This document shows positions 1 to 8,366 of a stretch of 12,121 nucleotides of DNA, in pieces. This stretch comes from RECO01 sp050485385. Lineage in GTDB: Bacteria; Pseudomonadota; Alphaproteobacteria; Geminicoccales; Geminicoccaceae. A model generated the notes under the pieces. It searched no databases. It saw only the letters and a list, made by a program, of their open reading frames with translations, and was not told the origin of the DNA. Position 1 is the first letter of the stretch. Each line of letters starts with the position of its first letter. The stretch is taken from positions 1-12,121 of the forward strand of contig JBJHBG010000127.1 in the NCBI GenBank assembly GCA_050485385.1, read 5' to 3'. The position numbers and the translations under genes were made by a program.

Positions 1-2
1 GA

Positions 3-794
3 CCCATCCACCTCGCCCTCTCCTACGACGAGGAGGTCGGCTGCGTCGGCGTGCGCACGCTCCTGGCCGAGCTGCGGCAGGAGGGCTTTCGCTGTGCCGG
101 CGTGATCGTCGGCGAGCCGTCGTCGATGCGGGTGATCCGCGGCCACAAAGGCAAGCACTCGTTCCGCGTGCAGGTGCGCGGTACCGAGGCGCACTCCTCG
201 CTGGCGCCGCGCGCCGTCAACGCGGTCGAGTACGCGGCGCGGCTGATCGCCCGGATCGGCGACCTCGCCCGCCGGCTGGAGGCCGAGGGGCCGTTCGATG
301 CCGACTTCGACGTGCCGCACACGACGGCGCATGTCGGCACCTGCCACGGCGGCACGGCGCTCAACATCGTGCCGCACGCCTGCGAACTGGTCTGGGAGAT
401 CCGCCACCTTACCTCGCAGCCGGCGGAGCCTCTGATCGCCGAGATCGACGCCTTCGTCCGCGACGAGTTGGAGCCGCGGATGCGCCGCCTCGCTCCCGAG
501 ACCGGCTTCGCGACCGAACTCCTCTCGCGCCTGCCCGGCTTCGACATCGAGGCGGACCACCCGTTCACCCGCTTCGTCGCCGACCTCGCCGGACGGGGCA
601 TCGGCGGCAAGGTGGCGTTCGGGACCGAGGGTGGTCTGTTCGAGGAGGCGCTCGGCTGCCCGGTCGTGGTGTGCGGCCCGGGCGACATCGCCCAGGCGCA
701 CAAGCCCGACGAGTGGATCGACCCCGCCCAACTCGAGGCCTGCGAGGCCATGGTCGACAATCTGATCCGGGCGCAGTGCGGAGCCGCGGCGTGA
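3..794 (+). CDS. Acetylornithine deacetylase-type M20 amidohydrolase, 5'-truncated by the window edge
   Basis: This is the C-terminal 263 residues of an ArgE/DapE/CPG2-type (peptidase family M20) deacetylase, which removes an acetyl or other acyl group from an amino acid using a dinuclear zinc or cobalt site in the cytoplasm. The reading frame is open from base 3, so the start lies upstream; about 120 residues, including the first metal-binding His-x-Asp, are missing. Visible signatures are SYDEEVGCVG at bases 21-50 with the acid/base glutamate pair at 30-35, GEPSSM at 111-128, the dimerisation-domain stretch RGTEAHSS near 179-202, TCHGGTALNIVPHA near 340-378, and the C-terminal metal histidine in AHKPDEW (699-701). 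The SYDEEVG form is typical of ArgE, but substrate range in this family is broad, so N-acetylornithine is only the default guess. The stop overlaps the next gene's GTG start by four bases, which suggests translational coupling. Confidence 0.88.
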   Translation, partial: PIHLALSYDEEVGCVGVRTLLAELRQEGFRCAGVIVGEPSSMRVIRGHKGKHSFRVQVRGTEAHSSLAPRAVNAVEYAARLIARIGDLARRLEAEGPFDADFDVPHTTAHVGTCHGGTALNIVPHACELVWEIRHLTSQPAEPLIAEIDAFVRDELEPRMRRLAPETGFATELLSRLPGFDIEADHPFTRFVADLAGRGIGGKVAFGTEGGLFEEALGCPVVVCGPGDIAQAHKPDEWIDPAQLEACEAMVDNLIRAQCGAAA

Positions 795-1744
795 ACACGG
801 TCGAACCGCCGATCGAGTTGGCGCCGCCGGATATCGAGCGCTACCGCGAGGGCAACACGGGCATCCCGTTCGTTACGACCTTCGCCGCCGTCGAGCCCGG
901 ACCGCACGTCGCGATCACGGCGCTCGTCCACGGCAACGAGCTGTGTGGCGCGATCGCACTCGACTTCCTGTTTCGCCGCGACGTGCGGCCACTGCGCGGC
1001 CTACTCAGTCTCGCCTTTCTGAACGTCACCGCCTACGCCCGCTTCGATGCGGCCGGCCCCTCCGCCTCGCGCTGGGCCGACGAGGACATGAATCGGGTCT
1101 GGGACGTCGCAACCTTGGACGGCCCGCGCGACAGCCTGGAACTCGCCCGCGCCCGCGAGGTGCGGCCCTGGGTCGACACCGTCGATCTGTTGCTCGACGT
1201 GCATTCGATGCAGCAGGCGGCGGCGCCGCTGACGCTGGCGGGGCTGCACGCCAAGGGTGCCGCACTCGCCGAGGCGACCGGCGTGCCGTCGGTGATCGTC
1301 GCCGATGCCGGCCATGCCGCCGGGCGCCGACTGCGCGACTACGGCGCGTTCGGGCGTGCCGACGGCGAGCGGGCGGCGATCTTGATCGAGTGCGGTCAGC
1401 ACTGGGCGCGCGCCACGGCCGAGGTCGCCGTCGAAAGCGCCGTTCGCTTTCTGCGCGCTACCGGCACGGTGGCGCCGGACTTCGCCGCCGACGCGGTGCC
1501 GACGACGCTGCCGCCACCGTCCTCGCGCATCGAGGTCACCGACGCGATCACGATCCGGCACGCTGGATTTCGGTTCGTCGCACCGTTCGAGGGCATGGAG
1601 GTGATCGCACGGGCCGGGACCGTCATCGCCCACGACGGCGAGGTTCCGATCGTCACGCCGTACGACGACTGCGTGCTGATCATGCCCACCCGTCGCCTGA
1701 ACCCCGGACAGACCGCCGTTCGTCTCGGCCGTCGGGTCGGGTGA
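791..1744 (+). CDS. Succinylglutamate desuccinylase/aspartoacylase-family zinc hydrolase
   Basis: The 317-residue product belongs to the AstE/AspA family (M14-like zinc carboxypeptidase fold), whose members cleave N-acyl amino acids. The zinc ligands are visible as His47 and Glu50 in ALVHGNELCG and His138 in DVHSMQ; Glu200 in ECGQHW sits where the family's catalytic glutamate is expected. The frame is open further upstream, but GTG at 791 is preferred because it forms a GTGA overlap with the upstream deacetylase stop and begins just before the first family-like sequence. The length fits the family. AstE acts in arginine catabolism, aspartoacylase on N-acetylaspartate and DoeB on an ectoine-derived N-acetyl-diaminobutyrate; none of their pathway partners is in view, so the substrate is unknown. 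Co-translation with an M20 deacetylase suggests that the two handle related N-acyl amino acids. Confidence 0.87.
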   Translation: MNTVEPPIELAPPDIERYREGNTGIPFVTTFAAVEPGPHVAITALVHGNELCGAIALDFLFRRDVRPLRGLLSLAFLNVTAYARFDAAGPSASRWADEDMNRVWDVATLDGPRDSLELARAREVRPWVDTVDLLLDVHSMQQAAAPLTLAGLHAKGAALAEATGVPSVIVADAGHAAGRRLRDYGAFGRADGERAAILIECGQHWARATAEVAVESAVRFLRATGTVAPDFAADAVPTTLPPPSSRIEVTDAITIRHAGFRFVAPFEGMEVIARAGTVIAHDGEVPIVTPYDDCVLIMPTRRLNPGQTAVRLGRRVG

Positions 1745-1760
1745 GGCGACTGCGCCGTGT

Positions 1761-1790
1761 TTGACATGGGAATTATGTCGGTGGTACGCT
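1761..1790 (+). promoter_or_regulatory. Candidate sigma-70-type promoter with extended -10
   Basis: A perfect TTGACA -35 box lies at 1761-1766. TACGCT at 1785-1790 lies 18 bases further on and is preceded by TGG (1782-1784), an extended -10 signature. The segment is clearly more AT-rich than the coding DNA on either side. Transcription would begin near 1797 and serve the regulator and kinase genes. Only three of six -10 bases match the consensus, so this is a good but unproven candidate. Confidence 0.5.
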
Positions 1791-1864
1791 GAAATCGTAG
1801 GTTGATGGGCGCCGACGCCGCTTGCATCGACGCCCGTCACGGTGCCGCCGGGGACGGGCTCGCG

Positions 1865-2412
1865 ATGGACGGACGGGGTTGGCCGGGTGACGTCGACGTG
1901 CCGTTGGAACGCGATGCGTTCCTGCGCTCCATGCTGCGCGAGTTGGCCGGCGTGCTGGAGCGGGTGGTCGGCGAGGAGGAGGCGGCGGGCTACGTCAGCA
2001 TCGTCGGCGCCGCCATCGGCCGTCAGATCGACCGAGCCTACAAGGACGCCAGCGGCACGGAGCGGTTCGATGCCGATCAGGTGGCCGCCGTCTTGGTCGA
2101 CCTCAAGCGGCGCATCCGGGGCGGCTTCCGTATCGTCGAGGCCGACGCGGATCGGATCGTTCTCGACAACGACGCTTGCCCCTTCGCGGAGAAGGTTCTC
2201 GGCCGGCCGTCGATGTGCATGATGACGTCCAACGTGTTCGGCCACATCGCCGCCGAGAACCTCGGTTACGCCAAGGTCGAGCTGCAGCGGACCATTGCGC
2301 GCGGCGATCCGGGATGCCGGGTGGTCGTGTATCTGCGTCCGACGGCGGCGAGCGAGCGAGCCATCGGGCGCGAGTACGTCGCCGCGGAAGACTGCCCCGT
2401 CGGCGAGACCTG

Positions 2413-2413
<1 letters not shown>
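1865..2413 (+). CDS. MetOD1-type (methanogen output domain 1) regulatory protein
   Basis: The 182-residue protein resembles the MetOD1 family, a small sensory or output domain first named in methanogen signalling proteins and also found as single-domain proteins in proteobacteria. Recognisable parts are a helical N-terminus (FLRSMLRELAGVLERVVGEE), YVSIVGAAIGRQID, the ACPF motif with Cys105, PSMCMMTSNVFGHIAAENLG with Cys118, and a C-terminal TIARGDPGCRVVVY with Cys151. The three cysteines could bind a metal or a thiol-reactive ligand; this is inference. ATG at 1865 is chosen because GGGGAC at 1850-1855 can serve as a ribosome binding site and because the predicted transcript would start at about 1797, leaving only eight bases before the alternative in-frame ATG at 1805 (202 residues; TTG also at 1802). 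The stop TGA shares its last base with the kinase ATG, so the two are probably co-translated partners. The family call rests on remembered motif similarity. Confidence 0.78.
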
Positions 2414-4518
<2,105 letters not shown>

Positions 4519-4854
4519 CGCAGACCGGGTTGCGGCCGGGGGCGAAGCGGCCGGCGTGGACGTGCCCGGCGCTGTCGGCGACGACGCCCGCGAGCGTGGC
4601 GCGGGGCACGCCGTCGGCGCCGCTGCGGACCTCGCCCGTCAGGCTCAAGACTTCGATCGCCGGGCCTTCGAGCGCCGTCTCCCGCCCGTTCGCACCGAGC
4701 AGGACGGCGTCGGTCAGACTGCCGAGGCTGCCGCGCACGAAGCCGTGGCGGATGTCGGCGCCGAGACACGCCTTCTCGACGGCGGCGACGAGATCCTCGT
4801 TGGCGGCGATGCGGGCGTAGACGAGACGGGTGAAGCGGCCTTCGCCGAACTCGG

Positions 4855-5367
4855 TCAAGACATGGGCTCCAGCACGAAATGGTTGGTCTCGGGATCGTGG
4901 ATCTGCCGGATGGCGAAGCCTTCGGCGGCCACGACGAAGGCCGCCGTGGGGGCGGTGCCGACGACGCAGTCCTCGGGCACGAGATGGCCGCCGCCAGCGC
5001 CCGTGGCGGCGGTGAACACGGCGTGCGCATGGACCAGCGGTCGCCCCTCGCGGTCCTGGCCGAGCGTGGCGCTGCCGGCGACCAGGAAGGCGCCCTCCAG
5101 CGTCCGGGGTGCGGCGTAGGTCGCCACCCTGGCGCCGCTCGGATCGGGCACCCCGGTGCACCACGTGAGCCGCGCCCAAGGACCGGACAGGAGCGTGAGG
5201 ACCGCCGTGCGCACGCCCACGCTTGCGAGCGGCTCGACGACGGCTTCGTAGAGCGTGTGTCCGGGTTCCAGCTCCAGCCGGAAGCGGCGGGCCGGTCCAC
5301 TGCCGAGGTGCAGGCGCAGGTGCTGCACCGGCCCCGGCTGCCGCAACAGGCGCGGGTGGGGCGTCAT
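4855..5367 (-). CDS. PCC (DUF296) domain protein with intact histidine triad
   Basis: The 170-residue product is also a PCC/DUF296-type protein, with an N-terminal extension of about 30 residues. Visible features are LEPGHTLYEAVVEPLASVGV (about 34-53), SARV-like strand TYAAPRTLEGAFLVAGSATL, then VHAHAVF with His113 and His115, GGGHLVPED with His128, and a terminal strand NHFVLEP. HxH plus GGHL is the family's likely metal site, so this copy may be the active or metal-bound partner of the shorter downstream copy. ATG at 5367 overlaps the acyl-CoA synthetase stop as ATGA; its own stop overlaps the next gene's TTG start. Translation of both PCC proteins is therefore probably coupled to the synthetase. 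No AT-hook (RGRP) motif is seen, so DNA binding should not be assumed. Function is unknown; a regulator, a metal-dependent enzyme or a scaffold are all possible. Confidence 0.82.
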   Translation of the reverse strand: MTPHPRLLRQPGPVQHLRLHLGSGPARRFRLELEPGHTLYEAVVEPLASVGVRTAVLTLLSGPWARLTWCTGVPDPSGARVATYAAPRTLEGAFLVAGSATLGQDREGRPLVHAHAVFTAATGAGGGHLVPEDCVVGTAPTAAFVVAAEGFAIRQIHDPETNHFVLEPMS

Positions 5368-6953
5368 GCGTCGCCTTCCCGCTGGAGCAGGGCTTCCTTC
5401 ACCAGCGTCTTGGTGATCTTGCCGTAGCCCGACTTGGGCAACTCGTCGAAGAAGACGATCCGCCGCGGCTGCTTGTAGCGGGCGACCTTGTCCGTGAGGA
5501 ACGCCAAGAGGTCCTCGACCGTGGCGCTCGCCCCGTCGGCGAGCGCCACCGCGGCCACGCCCGCCTCGCCCCAGTCGGGGTCGGGCAGGCCGACGATGGC
5601 GACCTCGCGCACCGCCGGATGCGTGAGGAGCACCTCCTCGATCTCGCGCGGATACACGTTCGAGCCGCCGGAGATGTACATGTCGGAGGCGCGGCCGGTG
5701 AGGTAGACGAAGCCCTGCTCGTCCATGTGGCCGAGATCGCCGGTGCGGAACCAGCCGTCGCGAAACGCCTTGGCGTTGGCCTCCGGATTGTCGAAGTAGC
5801 CGGCGAACACGGCGGGGCCGGTGCAGCAGATTTCGCCGGTCTCGTGCGCTGCCAGCTCGCCTCCCGCGTCGTCCATGATCCGCACCTCGATGCCCGTGCG
5901 CGGGACTCCGCAAGAGCCGATGCGGCCCTGCACGGCGTCGTCCGCATCGTGCAGACGGGCGGGCAGCACGGTGATGTTGCCGGTCACCTCGCCGAGCCCG
6001 AAATACTGCACCAGCACCTTGCCCAGCTTCGCCAGCGCGCGTTGCTGGTCGGCCCTGTACATCGGCGCTCCGGCGTAGATCACGTAGCGCAGCGACGAGT
6101 GGTCGTAGCGGTCGACCGCCGGATCCTCCACCAGCCGCTTCACGATGGTGGGCACCGTGAACATGTTGGTCGCGCGATGGCGTGCGATCAGGTCGAACAC
6201 CTCGTCCGGCTCGAACTTCTCGCGGGCGAGCAGGATCGAGCAGGCGCCGCGCGCCACCTGTGTCAGCAGATGGGCGCCGGCGCCGTGCGACAGCGGCGCC
6301 ACCACGAGCGAGGCGTCGTCCTCGGTCGTGCCCGGCACGAGGTCGGCCAAGTGGTTGGTCACGACGAACGCCATCTGGCCGTGGGTGAGGATCGCCGCCT
6401 TCGGCCGGCCGGTGGTGCCCGAGGTGAAGAAGAACCAGCACGGGTCGTCGCGGTCCACGTCGGCGCTGCGGAACGCACCCTTGCCGGCGTCCGTCGCCAG
6501 AGCCGCCCATTCCAACTCACCCGATCGCGGCTCGCCGATCGCGATGGCGACGTCGAGGGCGAGGCTGGCCTTGGCCACCGCGTCGGCGTGGCCGCGAAAG
6601 GTCGCATCGTAGACCAGCACCTTGGCGCCGCTCGCCTGGCCGATCCAGGCGACCTCGGCCGGCGTCAGGCGGTAGTTGGTCGGCACCCACACCGCCCCCA
6701 GCTTCAGGCTCGCGAACAGCGTCTCGATCATCGCGTCGTTGTTGCGCGACTGAACCAGCACCCGGTCGCCCTTGCCGATGCCGAGGGCGGCGAGACGATG
6801 GGCGGCAGCGTCGACCCGCGCGTTCAACTCGCCCCAGGAGCGGACCAGATCGCCCCATCGCACGGCCACATGGTCGGGCAGGCGGCGGGCAGTCTGGGTG
6901 AGGAGGTCGCCCAGGTTCATCGCGCGGGTCGAGACGGGGGGCATCGGTGTCAT
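5364..6953 (-). CDS. AMP-forming acyl-CoA synthetase
   Basis: The 529-residue enzyme is a member of the ANL adenylation superfamily that converts a carboxylic acid, ATP and CoA to acyl-CoA, AMP and PPi in the cytoplasm. Motifs appear in order: P-loop TSGTTGRPK at 177-185, YFGLGEVTGN at 317-326 in place of the commoner YGxTE, TGDLG at 404-408, GRASDMYISGGSNVYP at 420-435 with Asp424, and PKSGYGKITK with the adenylation lysine Lys512. Full length matches the family, and nothing essential is missing. ATG at 6953 is used because it overlaps the SDR stop as ATGA; internal Met codons at residues 4 and 12 are alternatives. Its own stop overlaps the PCC gene start. The substrate (medium/long-chain, aryl or branched acid) cannot be read from sequence. 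It is likely to act with the upstream SDR in a degradative CoA-linked route. Confidence 0.92.
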   Translation of the reverse strand: MTPMPPVSTRAMNLGDLLTQTARRLPDHVAVRWGDLVRSWGELNARVDAAAHRLAALGIGKGDRVLVQSRNNDAMIETLFASLKLGAVWVPTNYRLTPAEVAWIGQASGAKVLVYDATFRGHADAVAKASLALDVAIAIGEPRSGELEWAALATDAGKGAFRSADVDRDDPCWFFFTSGTTGRPKAAILTHGQMAFVVTNHLADLVPGTTEDDASLVVAPLSHGAGAHLLTQVARGACSILLAREKFEPDEVFDLIARHRATNMFTVPTIVKRLVEDPAVDRYDHSSLRYVIYAGAPMYRADQQRALAKLGKVLVQYFGLGEVTGNITVLPARLHDADDAVQGRIGSCGVPRTGIEVRIMDDAGGELAAHETGEICCTGPAVFAGYFDNPEANAKAFRDGWFRTGDLGHMDEQGFVYLTGRASDMYISGGSNVYPREIEEVLLTHPAVREVAIVGLPDPDWGEAGVAAVALADGASATVEDLLAFLTDKVARYKQPRRIVFFDELPKSGYGKITKTLVKEALLQREGDA

Positions 6954-7714
6954 GGCTTCGTCGCATCGAAGATCAGGCCGGCGGCGGCGAAACCGCCGTC
7001 CACCGCCAGCACCTGGCCGGTGGTGTAGGCGGCCTCGTCGGAGGCGAGGTACACGGCCGCGGCCGCGATCTCCAGCGCCGTGCCGTAGCGCCGCATCGGC
7101 ACCTGCCGCGCCCACGCCTCGCGCGCGGCGGCACTGTGCATGCGCTGCGTCAGCGGCGTGTCGACCGGCCCCGGTGCGATGGCGTTGACGGTGATGCCGA
7201 AGGGCGCCAGCTCCACCGCCGCCACCTGGGTCATGTTGATGACGGCCGCCTTGCTGGCGCCGTAGGCGATGCGGCCGGTGGAGCCGCGCAAGCCCGCGAC
7301 CGAAGCGACGTTGACGATCCGCCCGCCCCGGCCCCGCGCCCGCATGGCGCGGCCGGCCGCCCGCCGGCCGGCGAACACGCCCAGGACGTTGACCTCGAGG
7401 ATGCGGCGGAAATCGCCGATCTCGGTCTCCAGCAGGGGTGTCTGCACGCCGATACCGGCGTTGTTCACCAGCACGTCGAGGCCGCAGTCGCGGTCGATCT
7501 CCCGAACGAGGGCGGCGAAGGCGTCGGGGTCGGCGACGTCGAGCGGGCGAGCGAGTGCCGGCTCGCCGAGGGCGCGGGCGACCGCAGCGGCGCCGTCGCC
7601 GTCGAGGTCGCTCGCCACCACCCTGGCCCCCGCCAGAGCCAGCCGCTCGGTCAGGGCGCGGCCGATGCCGTTGGCCGCACCGGTCACCAGTGCGGTTTTG
7701 CCGTCCAGCCGCAT
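6950..7714 (-). CDS. SDR-family NAD(P)-dependent oxidoreductase
   Basis: The 254-residue protein is a classical short-chain dehydrogenase/reductase that interconverts a hydroxyl and a carbonyl group. It has the cofactor motif TGAANGIG (11-18), an acidic residue Asp36 after the second strand (favouring NAD over NADP), NNAG (84-87), and the catalytic set Asn109, Ser138, Tyr151 and Lys155 in YGASK. PGPVDTP at 171-177 and VDGGF near 229-233 complete the family pattern. ATG at 7714 is well supported: GGGGAGG lies six bases upstream, and the Rossmann fold starts five residues in. It is the first gene of the four-gene minus-strand operon, with a candidate promoter just upstream. Relatives include 3-oxoacyl-ACP reductases and 3-hydroxyacyl-CoA or sugar dehydrogenases; pairing with an acyl-CoA synthetase favours an acyl-CoA or carboxylic acid precursor, but this is inference. 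Confidence 0.92.
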   Translation of the reverse strand: MRLDGKTALVTGAANGIGRALTERLALAGARVVASDLDGDGAAAVARALGEPALARPLDVADPDAFAALVREIDRDCGLDVLVNNAGIGVQTPLLETEIGDFRRILEVNVLGVFAGRRAAGRAMRARGRGGRIVNVASVAGLRGSTGRIAYGASKAAVINMTQVAAVELAPFGITVNAIAPGPVDTPLTQRMHSAAAREAWARQVPMRRYGTALEIAAAAVYLASDEAAYTTGQVLAVDGGFAAAGLIFDATKP

Positions 7715-7720
7715 CGCCGC

Positions 7721-7727
7721 CCTCCCC
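7721..7727 (-). promoter_or_regulatory. Ribosome binding site of the SDR gene
   Basis: On the minus strand this reads GGGGAGG, six bases before ATG 7714. It fixes the SDR start, although the reading frame stays open far upstream. Confidence 0.75.
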
Positions 7728-7753
7728 GCCGCTCCCTTGCGATCGAGTCCGGA

Positions 7754-7782
7754 ATTTTGCCCGAGCCGGGGCCGGGCGCCAA
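7754..7782 (-). promoter_or_regulatory. Candidate promoter of the SDR-acyl-CoA synthetase-PCC operon
   Basis: Read on the minus strand, TTGGCG (7782-7777) is followed after exactly 17 bases by CAAAAT (7759-7754), each matching four of six sigma-70 consensus bases. Transcription would start near 7747, giving a leader of about 33 bases that contains the GGGGAGG ribosome binding site. The AAAAT run is the only AT-rich patch in the divergent intergenic region. Confidence 0.45.
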
Positions 7783-7811
7783 CCGTCCAGACAGCGCTAC
7801 CTTCGCGCGTG

Positions 7812-7864
7812 CGAGACGACCCCCTAGACCCGCCGAGACGCGCGCGCCATAGCTCTCGTCTCGG
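7812..7864. repeat. CGAGACG repeat cluster: two direct copies and one inverted
   Basis: CGAGACG occurs at 7812-7818 and 7834-7840 (start to start 22 bases, about two helical turns), and its reverse complement CGTCTCG at 7857-7863. The second and third copies extend to a perfect 8-base inverted repeat, CCGAGACG at 7833-7840 and CGTCTCGG at 7857-7864, with a 16-base spacer. It lies between the divergent SDR and small-protein genes, just before the small gene's ribosome binding site. It could be an operator or a hairpin in the small gene's leader; GC-rich DNA can also produce such words by chance. Confidence 0.45.
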
Positions 7865-7872
7865 AGGCTGAC

Positions 7873-7878
7873 GGAGGA
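7873..7878 (+). promoter_or_regulatory. Ribosome binding site of the 62-residue gene
   Basis: GGAGGA ends six bases before ATG 7885. This near-perfect Shine-Dalgarno sequence is the main reason for treating the short frame downstream as a real gene. Confidence 0.7.
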
Positions 7879-7884
7879 CGCAGC

Positions 7885-8073
7885 ATGGCGACGACCGATC
7901 TCCGTAAAGCGAAGCAGGAAGCCAAGAGGTCGGCGCAGTTGGCGGTGCGCACCTTCGCACGCGAGCCGAACGCCGACCACGAGCAGGCGGTTGCGCAGGC
8001 CTGGGCGCGGGTGCGTATGCTCGACGAGATGCAGGCCCGGCGCATTCAGGAAAGCCTGACCGGAACGCACTGA
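7885..8073 (+). CDS. Small charged helical protein of unknown function
   Basis: The 62-residue product matches no family I recognise. It is rich in Ala, Arg, Lys, Gln and Glu, has no cysteine or membrane segment, and looks almost wholly alpha-helical: a basic first half (LRKAKQEAKRSAQLAVRTF), a short break at EPNADHE, then a second helix (AVAQAWARVRMLDEMQARRI). A helical hairpin or a small nucleic-acid- or protein-binding adaptor would fit, but no function can be assigned. Evidence that it is a gene is contextual: a strong GGAGGA site at the right distance, an ATG start, an intrinsic terminator 22 bases after its stop, and a repeat-containing leader. It appears to be transcribed alone, divergently from the SDR operon and before the importer operon. 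Confidence 0.72.
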   Translation: MATTDLRKAKQEAKRSAQLAVRTFAREPNADHEQAVAQAWARVRMLDEMQARRIQESLTGTH

Positions 8074-8095
8074 GGGCACTGCCCGCCGCGACCGC

Positions 8096-8124
8096 GACCC
8101 ACCAGCATTGGTGGGTCTTTTTTT
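8096..8124 (+). terminator. Rho-independent terminator after the small-protein gene
   Basis: A perfect 9-bp stem (8096-8104 with 8109-8117, GACCCACCA and TGGTGGGTC) encloses the four-base loop GCAT and is followed at once by seven T residues (8118-8124). It is the clearest terminator in the window and separates the small gene from the ABC importer operon. Confidence 0.93.
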
Positions 8125-8353
8125 GCGCCGTTGGCCTCGTCGTCCGGCGACTTCGCTCGACCAATCACGGAGCGTTCTCCCAAATATAAACCTACGTCCG
8201 GAAAGTCGTCCCCACTCCCTCTTTTTCTCGGGAAAATCGAGCCGGTCGAGCGCGGCACTTAGGGACTAGCAACGCACGGCCGTCCTACCTACCCTAGCGG
8301 GCCAAGTCAGGCGACCACCGGGCCGACGCCAGGCCGGACTGGCGACCGACATT
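8125..8353. other. Non-coding region upstream of the ABC importer operon
   Basis: About 230 bases with no convincing gene. Bases 8160-8240 are poorer in GC than the surroundings and include TATAAA (8185-8190) and a CTTTTTC run. TATAAA is a plausible -10 element, but no good -35 lies 16-18 bases before it (CAATCA at 8162-8167 with 17 bases is weak). The importer promoter probably lies here but cannot be fixed. No riboswitch-like structure was recognised. Confidence 0.5.
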
Positions 8354-8359
8354 GGGAGA
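8354..8359 (+). promoter_or_regulatory. Ribosome binding site deciding the binding-protein start
   Basis: GGGAGA ends seven bases before ATG 8367. It overlaps the alternative in-frame TTG at 8352-8354, which makes that codon an unlikely start. Confidence 0.65.
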
Positions 8360-8366
8360 CACGACG

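Noticed and set aside
1745..1760. Terminator for the deacylase operon
   Set aside because: No stem with a following T run is seen between the stop at 1744 and the promoter candidate.
2176..2412. Upstream extension of the hybrid kinase frame
   Set aside because: It is an off-frame reading of the MetOD1 gene, Arg-rich, and lacks PAS-like sequence; ATG 2413 fits both the domain start and the stop-start overlap.
4859..5179. Upstream extension of the short PCC gene to a 233-residue protein
   Set aside because: The added part is an off-frame, arginine-rich reading of the longer PCC gene with no domain similarity; the domain begins at the TTG.
5223..7028. Open plus-strand frame of about 600 codons opposite the acyl-CoA synthetase
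   Set aside because: It mirrors the synthetase gene, whose adenylation motifs are complete on the minus strand; the plus-strand translation has no domain.
6954..7115. Upstream extension of the acyl-CoA synthetase by 54 codons
   Set aside because: It lies within the SDR coding sequence, is Gly/Arg-rich and resembles no synthetase N-terminus; ATG 6953 overlaps the SDR stop as expected for coupling.
7841..7850. Alternating CG run (CGCGCGCC) as a special DNA structure signal
   Set aside because: Too short and expected at this base composition.
7715..8164. Upstream extension of the SDR frame to a 404-residue protein
   Set aside because: The extension runs antisense through the terminator and the small gene and is arginine-rich; the Rossmann fold and ribosome binding site both fix the start at 7714.
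8227..8241. Small hairpin CTCG-GGAAAAT-CGAG in the importer leader
   Set aside because: Only four base pairs with a seven-base loop and no T run; likely chance.
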